From: Cucumibacter marinus DSM 18995
GTDB lineage: Bacteria > Pseudomonadota > Alphaproteobacteria > Rhizobiales > Devosiaceae
Assembly (NCBI RefSeq): GCF_000429865.1
Contig: NZ_AUCR01000001.1
Coordinates: 310,001-374,000 of the forward strand
Length of the DNA stretch: 64,000 nucleotides
Direction of reading: 5' to 3'
Position numbers and translations under genes: made by a program. The first letter of the stretch is position 1. Each line of letters opens with the position of its first letter. Shown here piece by piece: positions 37,010 through 45,933 of this stretch. Below the pieces are notes generated by a model. That model searched no databases, was not told where the DNA came from, and saw only the letters and a program-made list of their open reading frames with translations.

Positions 37010-37717
37010 ATGCTGACGCTGATCTCGCACGCCCTTTGCCCCTATGTGCAACGCGCCGCGATCTCGCTGGCCGAAAAGCAGACACCCTTCGAGCGTCGAA
37101 CCATCGATCTTGCGGACAAGCCGGACTGGTTCACGGCCCTTTCGCCCCTGGGCAAGGTACCTGTTCTGCTCGTCGAACAGCCAGGTGAAACAACCGTGCC
37201 GATCTTTGAATCGGCGGTGATCCTCGAATATCTCGAAGACACGCAACCGCATCCGCTCCACCCGGCGGCCCCGCTCGAGCGGGCCCGGCACCGCGCGTGG
37301 ATCGAATTTGGTTCTGCCATTCTCAATGGCATTGCCCGGCTTTATTCGGCACCGGACGAAGAGGCATTCGTGAAGGCGTCAGAATCGCTTGCCGGGATGT
37401 TTTCGCGCGTTGAATCCGAGCTGGCGGCCCGCACCTCCTCGCCCTGGTTTTTTGGCGAAGCCTTCTCGCTGGTCGATGCGGTTTATGGCCCGATCTTTCG
37501 GTATTTCGACAATTTCGACCAGATCGGCGATTTCGGCATTCTGAGGGACAGGCCGACGCTTGCGGCCTGGCGACAAGCGCTTGCCAATCGCGCTTCGGTC
37601 AAGGGTGCGGTCTCGGACGACTATCCCGCGCGTCTCGACGCGTTTCTCGCCAAGCGCCGTTCCCATCTGTCGGTCCTGATGGGCCCAACCGATCACAGGC
37701 CGATATCGGCGGCGTAG
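37010..37717 (+). CDS. Glutathione S-transferase-like protein
   Basis: 235 residues with the thioredoxin-like N-terminal half (LISHALCPYVQRAAISLAEKQ, residues 3-23; CPYVQ is the active-site turn, as in omega-type GSTs with a cysteine) and VPIFESAVILEYLED (glutathione-binding Glu-Ser). The C-terminal half is all-helical. It may reduce or conjugate electrophiles with glutathione. GAGGAATGAG precedes the ATG. Together with the Rieske protein it forms a two-gene operon, probably induced by the signal that releases MarR. A hairpin between it and the convergent monooxygenase gene may end both. Confidence 0.92.
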   Translation: MLTLISHALCPYVQRAAISLAEKQTPFERRTIDLADKPDWFTALSPLGKVPVLLVEQPGETTVPIFESAVILEYLEDTQPHPLHPAAPLERARHRAWIEFGSAILNGIARLYSAPDEEAFVKASESLAGMFSRVESELAARTSSPWFFGEAFSLVDAVYGPIFRYFDNFDQIGDFGILRDRPTLAAWRQALANRASVKGAVSDDYPARLDAFLAKRRSHLSVLMGPTDHRPISAA

Positions 37718-37727
37718 GCCACTGGGT

Positions 37728-37750
37728 CCGGGCCCGCATTGCGGGCTCGG
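37728..37750. terminator. Hairpin between the convergent GST and FAD monooxygenase genes
   Basis: Stem CCGGGCCCGC (37728-37737), loop ATT, GCGGGCTCGG (37741-37750) with one G-U pair, no long T-run. Likely a weak terminator for one or both genes. Confidence 0.45.
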
Positions 37751-37753
37751 GCT

Positions 37754-39007
37754 TTATCGGCGCAGCGCCGACTCGGCCCTCAGGCGCTTGTCGATGCCCA
37801 GTCCCTTGGTCGGATCGACAAAGGCCGTGCCCGCAATCATCTTGGCCAGCACCTGCTGGATCGGTCCGACCTTCATCAGATGCACCAGCACATTGTCCCT
37901 CAGGAACGGCATCATGGTGCTGTCGGACTGGTAGAACGGGGTCAGGCGCATGGAGAGCATCTGGTAGATGCGGATGTGGCGGCGTCTCAGCGCTGCATAT
38001 TTGTTTAGCGCAGCATCGATGTCGTCGGTCGAGCGCAGCGCCACGCCGAGCGCAGCCGCGTCAAGCAGAGCCATGTTCGCACCCTGCCCCAATTGCGGAC
38101 TTGTCGAGTGAGCACTGTCACCGACAAAGGCGATGCCTTTTCCGGCCGGCACCTTGAGCGTGTGGTGGCCATAAATGGCGGGCACCAGGTCTTCGATCCG
38201 GTGCACCTGGTTCGCATGGGCCGTGGCCTTGGGCCAGTAGCTTTCGATCTGCTTTTTCCACCCCGGCAGCCCCCCAATCTTGAGGCCTTCGGATTCGTTG
38301 TGGCGGATGCTCCAGAAGAACGCCGAGAGCGGCACACCGTCCTGACGCAGCTTGCCGATCGGCAGGATGCCGATCATGACGCTGGCCTTGTCGTAGCACT
38401 GCATAAGGGTGTTCATGTCGAACCCCTCGACATTGCGCCATTCCGTTGTGGTCCATAGCGCGCCATAGGGCAGCAGCTTGTGATTGGCCGGGGTCCGGGC
38501 GTGGCGCAGCAGCGGAGTGCGCGCGCCGAGGCAATCGACCACGAGGTCAAAACGCCCGCGCAGCTGGCCGGCATCATCGATCAGTTTGACCTTGGGCGCG
38601 TCGGAGTGATCGATATCGGAAATCGTCACGCCGGTCTCGACGGTCACACCGGCCTGGCGCACAGACGCCAAAAGCACGGAAAAAAGCACCGCCCGGTGCA
38701 GGCCCAGCCCGTGCTGTTCCTTGCCGAGCGCCGAATAGGACACATCGAGCACGGTGCGGCCGGACCCGGCGTCATGCCCTTTGAGACGATGGATGGGCTG
38801 ACCCAGCGCACTGAGCGGCTTCAACAGCCCCAGATCGGCCATGACGGCCTGTCCCGTGGGCTGAAGGATCAGTCCCGAGCCCACGGCCTGCGGTGAATCG
38901 AACCGCTCGAACACTGTCACCGCGTGACCGAGCCTGAAAAGATAGAGGGCGGTCGCAAGACCTGCCGGTCCCGCACCCGCCACGGCGATATTGAGCCTCA
39001 ACGCCAT
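37754..39007 (-). CDS. FAD-dependent monooxygenase (UbiH/PHBH family)
   Basis: 417 residues. N-terminal dinucleotide motif AVAGAGPAGLATALYL (residues 8-23), DLVVDCLGARTPLLR (middle) and the FAD-ribityl GD motif AFVGDSAHSTSPQLGQGANM near 275 are class A flavin monooxygenase marks. It would hydroxylate an aromatic or ubiquinone-like substrate using NAD(P)H and O2. No membrane segments. Upstream of it on the same strand is a gap of 93 bases and then an esterase gene. Confidence 0.92.
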   Translation of the reverse strand: MALRLNIAVAGAGPAGLATALYLFRLGHAVTVFERFDSPQAVGSGLILQPTGQAVMADLGLLKPLSALGQPIHRLKGHDAGSGRTVLDVSYSALGKEQHGLGLHRAVLFSVLLASVRQAGVTVETGVTISDIDHSDAPKVKLIDDAGQLRGRFDLVVDCLGARTPLLRHARTPANHKLLPYGALWTTTEWRNVEGFDMNTLMQCYDKASVMIGILPIGKLRQDGVPLSAFFWSIRHNESEGLKIGGLPGWKKQIESYWPKATAHANQVHRIEDLVPAIYGHHTLKVPAGKGIAFVGDSAHSTSPQLGQGANMALLDAAALGVALRSTDDIDAALNKYAALRRRHIRIYQMLSMRLTPFYQSDSTMMPFLRDNVLVHLMKVGPIQQVLAKMIAGTAFVDPTKGLGIDKRLRAESALRR

Positions 39008-39100
39008 ACATGCCCCAACCTGCCAGCGACCGGGATAGCAGCATGATGCCGCCCGGCTTGCAAGGCGGCGCTTCGCATGCCGCTCCGCTTAACGCAACCG

Positions 39101-40060
39101 TTATTGTCCGGCAGGATTAAGGGCGATGAATTCGAGGATGGTTCCGGAAAGCCCCTCGTCTCCGGTATTGATCGCGGCAGTGATCGAAATGTGATTGTGC
39201 CCGAGCGCCGTGTAGACCGGTGGCAGCCGTCCGTCCCGGTCCGTCAGCGCATCGATCATGGCGCGGTTCTGGGCGTGGATGGATTCCATGTCATATTCGG
39301 CATAGGCCAGCAGGGCGGGGATTTTTCTCCCCTCGAGCGCATCGATGGCGGACATGGCCGGCCAGGCCGATTCATCCATGCCGTAATAGGCGAGATCGAC
39401 AAAGGGATTGAGATTGGCGCTGTCATAAGTCGGGCCCGACACGAGGATCATGCCGGCAACGCCGTCGGCCTCAAGCTGCAAGTCTTCGAATACGGCATAG
39501 TTGACGACATGGGCCGCACCCGCCGAATGGCCCATCAGGAAAATCCTGTTGATATCTCCGCCATGTTCCTCGGGATGTTCACGCAACCAGGCAATTGCCG
39601 CAGCCAAGTCCTCGGAACCCGAGGGAAATCTGAATTCGGGTGCGAGACGGTAACTCAGCGACGCCGTGACCACTCCGTGGCGCGCGAAATAGTAGCCAAT
39701 ATTGGTGCCATCGCTCTTGTCGCCCTGCACGAAGCCACCGCCATGCATGAAAATCAGGATCGGCGGCGGCGCATCGTCGGCGGCTTCAGGAACGTAAAGA
39801 TCGAGCACATTGCGGGGGTGATCGCCATAAGCGAGATCGGGTTTCACCGTCACGCCATCGGTGGGCATCTGCGCCTGTTTCGGGCCATAGATCGCCATGG
39901 TGCCGCGGATGACGTCCATGGTCAGCTCGGTGCCCATGGCCTCGATTTTCGCGGCGTCGTCTTGTGACATCCCGCCTGGCTGCGCCAGTGCCGCCATTTC
40001 TCCCCCTGCCAGTAATGCCGCCGCCACGCCCAGCGCGGCGATGCGCTTCATCAGTCCCAT
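39101..40060 (-). CDS. Secreted alpha/beta-hydrolase (HSL-type esterase)
   Basis: 319 residues with an N-terminal signal peptide (IAALGVAAALLAGGEMAALAQ). HGGG in FMHGGGFVQGD supplies the oxyanion hole of hormone-sensitive-lipase-type esterases, GHSAGA the nucleophile (near 205) and LGHNHISITA the catalytic His near 290. It would hydrolyse carboxyl esters in the periplasm. Start 40060 follows GGGAGAA. It lies between the FAD monooxygenase and pdxJ on the same strand, but both gaps exceed 90 bases, so co-transcription is uncertain. Confidence 0.88.
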   Translation of the reverse strand: MGLMKRIAALGVAAALLAGGEMAALAQPGGMSQDDAAKIEAMGTELTMDVIRGTMAIYGPKQAQMPTDGVTVKPDLAYGDHPRNVLDLYVPEAADDAPPPILIFMHGGGFVQGDKSDGTNIGYYFARHGVVTASLSYRLAPEFRFPSGSEDLAAAIAWLREHPEEHGGDINRIFLMGHSAGAAHVVNYAVFEDLQLEADGVAGMILVSGPTYDSANLNPFVDLAYYGMDESAWPAMSAIDALEGRKIPALLAYAEYDMESIHAQNRAMIDALTDRDGRLPPVYTALGHNHISITAAINTGDEGLSGTILEFIALNPAGQ

Positions 40061-40155
40061 GTCGTTCTCCCGTTCTTCGGCACGATAGGAAAACGCGGGG
40101 CGCGCGCCAAATTTAAGCACGCACCCGGGTGTAATCGCTTGAGTAGCAGAGGAGC

Positions 40156-40896
40156 CTAGCTGCCCGGGTTGAGGGCCTTGCGGTATTTGCGGGCCGCTTC
40201 GGCGAAACCATAAAGCAGCGCATCAGAGGTGATGCCATGTCCGATCGAAGCTTCGTCTACATGGGGCACGATCGCCATGAAGTCCGGCAGATTGGCGAGG
40301 GTCAGATCGTGCCCCGCATTGACGCCGAGCCCGGCCTCATGCGCTGCGCGCGCGGTCGCCGCCAGTTTTTCGAGATGCTTGCGCCCTTCTGCCGTGCCGC
40401 CGAGCGCGCCATAGGGGCCGGTATAGAGCTCGACCCGGTCTGCGCCGACCGCTTTTGCGCGGGCCGGCATGTCGGCGTCCTCATCAACGAAAAGCGACAC
40501 GCGAATGCCGGCAGCCTTCATCCGCGCAATGGCGGGTTCGAGAACGTCGCGATGGGCATCGACGTCCCAGCCATGGTCCGAGGTCGATTGCTCCGGGCTG
40601 TCCGGCACAAAGGTCACCTGGTCCGGCTTTGCCGTTTCGACCAGCGCCAGGAAGTCCTCGGAGGGATAGCCCTCGATGTTGAACTCGGCTTTCGGAAACT
40701 CATCGCGGATCAGCGCCACAAGCTCGCCGACATCGGTCTTGCGGATATGGCGCTCATCGGGGCGAGGATGCACGGTGATGCCATCGGCGCCCGCCTCGAG
40801 CACCACGCGCGCCAGCCCGGTGACGCTGGGCCAGGGCAGATCGCGCCTGTTCCGCAACATGGCAACGGCATTGAGGTTGACGGACAGGGCGGTCAT
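40156..40896 (-). CDS. pdxJ: Pyridoxine 5'-phosphate synthase
   Basis: 246 residues, complete TIM barrel. [15 protein letters not shown] starts the enzyme and [47 protein letters not shown] and [14 protein letters not shown] are PdxJ hallmarks. It condenses 1-deoxyxylulose-5-phosphate with 3-amino-2-oxopropyl phosphate to make vitamin B6. The 40896 start (MTALSVNLN) has no strong ribosome-binding site (GGAACACGCC lies upstream), and the long in-frame lead is unlikely coding. Confidence 0.96.
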   Translation of the reverse strand: MTALSVNLNAVAMLRNRRDLPWPSVTGLARVVLEAGADGITVHPRPDERHIRKTDVGELVALIRDEFPKAEFNIEGYPSEDFLALVETAKPDQVTFVPDSPEQSTSDHGWDVDAHRDVLEPAIARMKAAGIRVSLFVDEDADMPARAKAVGADRVELYTGPYGALGGTAEGRKHLEKLAATARAAHEAGLGVNAGHDLTLANLPDFMAIVPHVDEASIGHGITSDALLYGFAEAARKYRKALNPGS

Positions 40897-41011
40897 GGCG
40901 TGTTCCGGAATCGATACGAGGCGGGAGAGCGATATTGGCAATCGCGTGTGACGAACGCAAGAACAGTCGGACGCAAGGTTGGTCAACCACCCTCTCCGCC
41001 CCGTACTCCGG

Positions 41012-41431
41012 TTACGCCGCAGCGGTGCGCCCTTGCTCCTCGCGGACTGGCAGCAGCTGGGCAATGCCGAAGGCGATCTCGACCACCAGGAAGCCGATGA
41101 TCAGCCAGCTTGCGCCATTGAGCAGCGCGTTGAACTGCCATGCTGCGAACAGCCAGCGCGCCGCCGCGTCATAGCGTCCGAGCAGCGCCGAGTTGAGATG
41201 CAGCCTCGCCAGCGCCCAGACGACGACCACCGAACCGAGGAGGTTGGCGAACAGGATCGACACGGTGTTGAGCGGGGCGAACTCCCCCGGCAGGCCGAGA
41301 CCGGCATCGAGCCCCTGCAGCACGCCGTACAAAAGCATGAGCGTCCATGGGGTCATGAAGCCGGCAGTGACCACGAGATCGTAGATCGCGCTCATGCGGA
41401 CGATGGCGAGAAAACGGGATTGGGAAAGCAC
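41012..41431 (-). CDS. Small membrane protein driven by a MerR-type promoter
   Basis: 139 residues with four predicted helices (for example [45 protein letters not shown], the [21 protein letters not shown] pair) and a charged C-terminal tail. I do not recognise the family. The GTG at 41431 has AAAGGAGACAG at ideal spacing, better than the inner ATG at 41395. The upstream region holds a promoter with the abnormal 19-base spacer of MerR-activated promoters, and a MerR gene is divergently encoded 88 bases away, so it is the likely output of that regulator. Confidence 0.8.
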   Translation of the reverse strand: MLSQSRFLAIVRMSAIYDLVVTAGFMTPWTLMLLYGVLQGLDAGLGLPGEFAPLNTVSILFANLLGSVVVVWALARLHLNSALLGRYDAAARWLFAAWQFNALLNGASWLIIGFLVVEIAFGIAQLLPVREEQGRTAAA

Positions 41432-41464
41432 TGTCTGTCTCCTTTGACGTTTGGCTTTCCCGGG

Positions 41465-41495
41465 GTGTAAAGGTTGGAGCAAACTCTAAGGTCAA
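41465..41495 (-). promoter_or_regulatory. MerR-type promoter with 19-bp spacer
   Basis: On the minus strand TTGACC (41495-41490) and TTACAC (41470-41465) are separated by 19 bases instead of 17, the hallmark of promoters that MerR proteins untwist. The spacer holds the near-palindrome TTGGAG-N4-CTCTAA (41474-41489 on plus), very like operators of NmlR/AdhR-type MerR proteins (CTTGGAGT...ACTCCAAG). It drives the small membrane protein. Confidence 0.8.
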
Positions 41496-41519
41496 GGCTT
41501 ATCCGGGTTGGGGCACTGC

Positions 41520-41900
41520 ATGCAGATCGGCGAACTCTCCGAACACACCGGCATCAGCCGGGACACGCTGCGCTATTATGAAAAGCGCGGGCTGATCCGC
41601 GCCCATCGGCGCCCCAATGGCTATCGGCACTACCCCGAAGAGACCGTGCTGCTGCTCGATTTCATTTCGACCGCCAAGGCACTGGGGTTCTCGCTTTCTG
41701 AGATCGAGGCCGAAATTCCCGAAATCCGGGCAAACGGGCTCGGGCCAGAGCGGGTCGCCGAGGTCCTGACCGAGAAGATCGAGGCGATCGACCAACGGAT
41801 ATCGGACCTCACCCGCATGCGGCGCGCCCTCACCCAAAGGCTCGCAGCCGCCTGCCCCCTGATGCGCGCCGGCCAATCGACGCCCACGGACAAGGCCTGA
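41520..41900 (+). CDS. MerR-family regulator
   Basis: 126 residues: N-terminal winged HTH (MQIGELSEHTGISRDTLRYYEKRGLI, residues 1-26), the second helix pair GYRHYPEETVLLLDFISTAKALGFSLSEI, and a coiled coil for dimerisation ending in RMRRALTQRLAAACP. A single C-terminal Cys (near 115) is the only obvious candidate sensor residue; no metal-binding C-x-C or C-x6-9-C loop. The NmlR-like operator suggests a thiol/aldehyde or redox signal; this is inference. It is divergent from the membrane-protein gene it probably controls. Confidence 0.9.
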   Translation: MQIGELSEHTGISRDTLRYYEKRGLIRAHRRPNGYRHYPEETVLLLDFISTAKALGFSLSEIEAEIPEIRANGLGPERVAEVLTEKIEAIDQRISDLTRMRRALTQRLAAACPLMRAGQSTPTDKA

Positions 41901-41948
41901 GTTGATTTTGTCGTCACATACCCCAACTATCGGTTATCAAGGGACGAA

Positions 41949-43079
41949 GTGACGAAGCGGCGCGTCACGCCAACAGGATCGCATTGGGTTATGCAGGAGA
42001 AATCGCCGCAAGCGGCGCTCGAGGCGCTGGTCAACCGGCAGGCCGGGCGCAATGGCGTCCATGAACTGGCCGTCAGCGTCTATGACGGGCAGAGCGGGCA
42101 AAGCGCGCACGCCGCTGCCGGCACTGTTGGCGAGGCGCTGATGACGCCTGACACGCCATTCTTCATCGCCAGCACCACCAAGCTCTTCGCGACCGCGATC
42201 ATCATGCGGCTGCGCAAGCAGGGGAAACTCACCCTCGACGACAGGATCGTCGACTATTTTCCCAAAGGCGCGCTGACCGGCCTGCATAAGCTCGACGGGC
42301 AGGACCGGACCGGCGAGATCACTATTCGCCACCTGCTCACACACACATCCGGGATCGCTGACTATTTCGAGGGCAAACGCGCGGACGGCACCCGTTTCGC
42401 CGACGCCATGCTCAAGGGGACCGACAGCAGCTATTCGCTGGAGGACGTGCTGGAAGCCGTGCGCGATGATCTGACGCCGGCCTTCGTTCCCGGGCAGAAG
42501 GGCAAGGCGCTCTATTCGGACACCAATTTCCAGCTTCTGGGCGGCATTATTGAGAGGATTACCAATCATTCCCTCGCCGCGGTGGTCGATACGCATATCG
42601 CCATCCCGCTGGGGCTCAAAAAGACCTATCTGTTCACGCGCGACAAGGCCCTGGCCCACGGCAATCCGCTCGACCTGCGCAATGGCTCGGAACTGATCCA
42701 GGTTCCCCGCGCCATGCAAAGCGTAAGGCTCGACGGCGGTGGAGTCTCGACCAGCACCGAACTGCTGCGGTTCCTGAGGGGCTTTTATTCGGGCGAGATC
42801 TTTCCCACCGATTATCTGCCGGAGATGACCGGCGAATGGCGGTCGATCTTTTTCCCGCTCGAATACGGCGTCGGCCTGATGCGCTTCAAGCTGCCCTGGT
42901 ATTTCTCGCCCTTCCGCAAGGTGCCGACCTTCTGGGGGCATTCAGGCATTTCGGGCGCCTTCGCCTACTGGTGTGCCGACCGCAATATCTATATCGCCGG
43001 CACACTCAACCAGTTGGCCAATCGGTCACTGCCCTACCGCTTCTTGATGCAGGCCTATGGCAAGGTGGCCAGCAGCTAA
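41949..43079 (+). CDS. Beta-lactamase-fold serine hydrolase
   Basis: 376 residues, class C beta-lactamase/transpeptidase-like. S-x-x-K is in IASTTKLFAT (near 75), the Tyr-x-Asn is replaced by YSDTN (near 178), and the H-x-G is in WGHSGISGAF (near 335). Such cytoplasmic serine hydrolases are esterases or of unknown function rather than true beta-lactamases; no signal peptide is visible. GTG at 41949 has AAGGGACG upstream at proper spacing; an ATG at 41991 is the alternative. It ends two bases from the convergent MDR gene. Confidence 0.87.
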   Translation: MTKRRVTPTGSHWVMQEKSPQAALEALVNRQAGRNGVHELAVSVYDGQSGQSAHAAAGTVGEALMTPDTPFFIASTTKLFATAIIMRLRKQGKLTLDDRIVDYFPKGALTGLHKLDGQDRTGEITIRHLLTHTSGIADYFEGKRADGTRFADAMLKGTDSSYSLEDVLEAVRDDLTPAFVPGQKGKALYSDTNFQLLGGIIERITNHSLAAVVDTHIAIPLGLKKTYLFTRDKALAHGNPLDLRNGSELIQVPRAMQSVRLDGGGVSTSTELLRFLRGFYSGEIFPTDYLPEMTGEWRSIFFPLEYGVGLMRFKLPWYFSPFRKVPTFWGHSGISGAFAYWCADRNIYIAGTLNQLANRSLPYRFLMQAYGKVASS

Positions 43080-43081
43080 TC

Positions 43082-44092
43082 TCAATGCGCCGCCTGGGCC
43101 TGTTCGAGGCTCTCCACCACTTCGATCACGACGCTGCCCCGTTTACGGCCCGTATCGACATAGGCATGGGCTTTGGCCATGTCGGCCAGCGGGTAACGCC
43201 GATCAATAATGAGCCTGATCGCCCCCGCCTCCGCCCAATCCGCGAGAAGACGCAGATCCTTTGCCTTTTCATGCGGCTTGCGCAGGCCGGTTGGGGCAAA
43301 GATCGCCCGCTTGCCCTTGCCGCCCAATATCCGGCCCATCAGCATGCGCGTCACCGCCGACAGCGTGGGCACCGTCGTCAAATAGACGCCCTGCCGGTTG
43401 AGGACCGGCCGGCAATGCCCGAAGCTCGATTTCCCGACAGCGTCGAAAATCACATCATAGCGCCCAGCGCCAAGGGTAAAATCCTGTTTGGTGTAATCGA
43501 TCACCCTGTCTGCCCCGAGGCCCAGCACCATGTCGGTGTTTCTCCCCGAACACACGCCCGTCACCTCGGCACCGAGACGTTTGGCGATCTGCACCGCCAG
43601 AGAGCCGACATTGCCCGACGCGCCGTTGATCAGCACCGTCTTTCCGGGCTCGACCCGGCCGTGATCGCGCATGAACGGCATGGCTGTCAGAAACCCTTCG
43701 GCCAGCCCCGCGGCCTCGCCATGGCTGATGCCTTCGGGCTTTTTGGCCAGCGCCCCGTTCTCGCACAGCGTGATGTATTCGGCATAGGCGCCAAGCACCT
43801 CGCAAGTCGCGCCGAAAACCTCATCACCGGGCTTGAAGCGGGTCACGTCCTTGCCCACGGCCTCGATCACGCCGGACAGCGAGTCGCCTAACACCTGGTT
43901 CTTGGGCCGGATAAAACCGGCAAAGAACCGCACGATGAAGGGATCAGCCTTGCGATAGGCGCAATCGGGCGGGGTCGCGACTGTCGCGTGGATACGAATG
44001 AGGACCTGGTTATCCGCGGGGACCGGCTTCGGCAGTTCCGCGAGCCGCAGCACTTCGGGCCCGCCATAGCGTTCGGCAAGGATCGCCCTCAT
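43082..44092 (-). CDS. Zinc-free MDR oxidoreductase (quinone reductase-like), copy 1
   Basis: 336 residues, medium-chain dehydrogenase/reductase. GroES-like N-terminus ([23 protein letters not shown]), then a Rossmann domain with [20 protein letters not shown] (near 150-168) and [12 protein letters not shown]. The catalytic and structural zinc cysteines of alcohol dehydrogenase are not evident, as in the quinone oxidoreductase branch. Its ATG overlaps the stop of the upstream XRE gene (ATGA), so the XRE regulator and this enzyme are translationally coupled. First of four related MDR genes in 5 kb. Confidence 0.9.
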   Translation of the reverse strand: MRAILAERYGGPEVLRLAELPKPVPADNQVLIRIHATVATPPDCAYRKADPFIVRFFAGFIRPKNQVLGDSLSGVIEAVGKDVTRFKPGDEVFGATCEVLGAYAEYITLCENGALAKKPEGISHGEAAGLAEGFLTAMPFMRDHGRVEPGKTVLINGASGNVGSLAVQIAKRLGAEVTGVCSGRNTDMVLGLGADRVIDYTKQDFTLGAGRYDVIFDAVGKSSFGHCRPVLNRQGVYLTTVPTLSAVTRMLMGRILGGKGKRAIFAPTGLRKPHEKAKDLRLLADWAEAGAIRLIIDRRYPLADMAKAHAYVDTGRKRGSVVIEVVESLEQAQAAH

Positions 44093-44328
44093 TGGTCCGC
44101 CTCCCCTCTATCGGGTGTCCATTGGAACACCTCGGTGACCGGCACGCCAAAGGCGTGGGCGATGCGAAACGCCACTTCGAGCGAAGGCGAATAGCGCCCC
44201 TGTTCGATGGCGACGATGGTCTGCCGGGTGACACCCGCCTTTTCGGCAAGCGCTGCCTGGGTCATCTCGCCGGCATTGAACCGCAATACGCGGATCGTAT
44301 TGGTGATGCTGGATTGTCCCTTGCCCAT
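44089..44328 (-). CDS. Small XRE-family HTH regulator
   Basis: 79 residues that are almost entirely one [65 protein letters not shown]. This size and the neighbouring 4-TM gene match the common YozG-like/XRE plus membrane-protein pairs of bacteria. Start at 44328 follows the 4-TM stop by four bases and its own stop overlaps the MDR start. Three genes therefore form a unit. The upstream palindromes are likely its binding sites. Confidence 0.88.
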   Translation of the reverse strand: MGKGQSSITNTIRVLRFNAGEMTQAALAEKAGVTRQTIVAIEQGRYSPSLEVAFRIAHAFGVPVTEVFQWTPDRGEADQ

Positions 44329-44332
44329 CGGG

Positions 44333-44764
44333 TCACCCGATCCGGTAGTAGACGAGCCGGGAGCCGGCCTCGATGGCCCCAGCCAGCAGCGCACCGCCGA
44401 ACAGCACATGGATGGCCGGGGTCGCCTCCCACCCCATGGCAAAGGCTACAAGGGTGCCGAGCATGCCGATCGAGGCAACGAGATAACCATTGCCGAGCGC
44501 CTTTGCGCTGACCAGCCGGTCGCGCTCATCGGTCGCTTCGTCCTTGACCTCTTCACCTCGCAATATGGAGGCCAGAATGACGGCCAGGATCATGCCGACG
44601 ATGTTGAAGATCACCAGAAAGCCGATCACCCACAACAGCTTGACCGCTGCAGCAGAAACACCGGCCTCGAGCCCGCCCGCTGCCATCAGATCGTTCGCCA
44701 GCCATATTCCCGCAATGATGCTGCCCAGCAGCGACACAACCGCGTTGAGTTCCTTGAATGTCAT
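44333..44764 (-). CDS. Four-helix membrane protein paired with the XRE regulator
   Basis: 143 residues with four predicted helices ([78 protein letters not shown]) and a conserved-looking polar linker [17 protein letters not shown] between helices 2 and 3. This D-E-R-D pattern recurs in DUF2178-like proteins beside small XRE regulators. The function is unknown; such pairs are thought to include a membrane sensor or its output. GGAGG precedes the ATG. First gene of a unit with XRE and MDR copy 1. Confidence 0.78.
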   Translation of the reverse strand: MTFKELNAVVSLLGSIIAGIWLANDLMAAGGLEAGVSAAAVKLLWVIGFLVIFNIVGMILAVILASILRGEEVKDEATDERDRLVSAKALGNGYLVASIGMLGTLVAFAMGWEATPAIHVLFGGALLAGAIEAGSRLVYYRIG

Positions 44765-44784
44765 GCCCAACCTCCGTCGATCGG

Positions 44785-44854
44785 CAGATTTCAAATCTGG
44801 CGAGACAGGTAAGCTTTGCATGACACCATGTCAAGTTTGTTTTACATCTTGTCG
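44785..44854 (-). promoter_or_regulatory. Promoter/operator region of the 4-TM-XRE-MDR unit
   Basis: On the minus strand TTGACA (44834-44829) is followed 17 bases later by TACCTG (44811-44806). TGACACCATGTCA (44821-44833, 5-bp arms) overlaps the -35; a related half-match TTACATCTTGTCG lies at 44842-44854. A further perfect palindrome CAGATTTCAAATCTG (44785-44799) lies in the leader. These are plausible XRE-binding sites. Confidence 0.5.
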
Positions 44855-44932
44855 GATAAATACGACCAAACGACATGTTTTCCCGACACACTTGTAGGCA
44901 ATCACCGCCGGCACCGTGGCGAATCTCAGCGC

Positions 44933-45916
44933 TTAATTCGCGGCAAGATCAGGATCAATCGCGATGACTGCCTTGCCCTGCACTGCGCCTTTTCCGATCC
45001 GATCGAGCGCGATATGGGCCTCTTCGAGCGGGTAGACGGCATCGATCTCGGGCGTGATGGCCCCGTCCCTGACCATTTCCGCCAGTTCAGCGAATTCGGC
45101 GGGCCGCGGGCGCCACATCAGCAATCTGACGGCCCGGTTACCATTCTTGTCGGTCGGTGCCCCCAGCATCACCGCCTTGAGGATCGCCCGCAACGTGCCG
45201 CCGACCATCACCAGGACACCACCGGGGTTGAGTACGCCACGATAGCGCTTGAGCGAACGCCTGGCGACGCAGTCGAGGATGAGGTCATAGGTCTCGCCGG
45301 CACGGGTGTAGTCGGTTCCCTGATAGTCGATGGTGCGATCGGCGCCGAGCCGCGTCATCATTTCGGCCTTACTGCCGTGATCGACAGCGGTCACGTGCGC
45401 TCCGGCGCGTTTCGCCAGCTGGATGGCATAGCTGCCGACCCCGCCGCCTCCGCCATTGATCAGTACGCGGTCCCCGGCCCCGACCTCGCGATAGTCGCGC
45501 AGCCCCTGAAGGGCCAGGGTTGCCGCCTGCGGCAGGGTGGATGCCTCGATCAGGCCAACGCCGTCAGGCAGTTTGGCCAAATGCTCGGTTTTGACGGTCG
45601 CGTAGTCGGCAAGGCCGCCCCAGCCTGATTCAGAGAGATCGCCCAACACCCTGTCGCCCGGTGAAAACCCGGACCCACCCGGCCCCACAGCCTCCACCAC
45701 GCCTGCAAAGTCACCGCCAAGCACCCGGTGGTTCGGCCTGAACGGGCCGTCGAACCGACCCATCAGATTGCCACTCAGCTTGTCCCAGTCCCAGGAATTG
45801 ATCGAGGTCGCGCCGATGCGAACCAGCACCTCGCCATTGCGCGGTGCGGGTACCGCCCGCTCAACCACGTGCAGCCGATCAGCGCCGCCATAGCGATCAT
45901 AGGCGACAGCGCGCAT
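44933..45916 (-). CDS. Zinc-free MDR oxidoreductase, copy 2
   Basis: 327 residues with the same fold as its neighbours: MRAVAYDRYGGADRLHVVER at the N-terminus, NGGGGGVGSYAIQLAKRAGA for NAD(P) binding and ADRTIDYQGTDYT after it. No zinc ligands are visible. ATG at 45916 gives the typical N-terminus, while the TTG five codons up is less likely. It lies 17 bases downstream of copy 3 on the same strand, so copies 3 and 2 are probably co-transcribed. Substrate unknown; quinone or enone reduction is typical for the branch. Confidence 0.9.
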   Translation of the reverse strand: MRAVAYDRYGGADRLHVVERAVPAPRNGEVLVRIGATSINSWDWDKLSGNLMGRFDGPFRPNHRVLGGDFAGVVEAVGPGGSGFSPGDRVLGDLSESGWGGLADYATVKTEHLAKLPDGVGLIEASTLPQAATLALQGLRDYREVGAGDRVLINGGGGGVGSYAIQLAKRAGAHVTAVDHGSKAEMMTRLGADRTIDYQGTDYTRAGETYDLILDCVARRSLKRYRGVLNPGGVLVMVGGTLRAILKAVMLGAPTDKNGNRAVRLLMWRPRPAEFAELAEMVRDGAITPEIDAVYPLEEAHIALDRIGKGAVQGKAVIAIDPDLAAN

Positions 45917-45933
45917 GGTTCTGCCGGTCAAGG

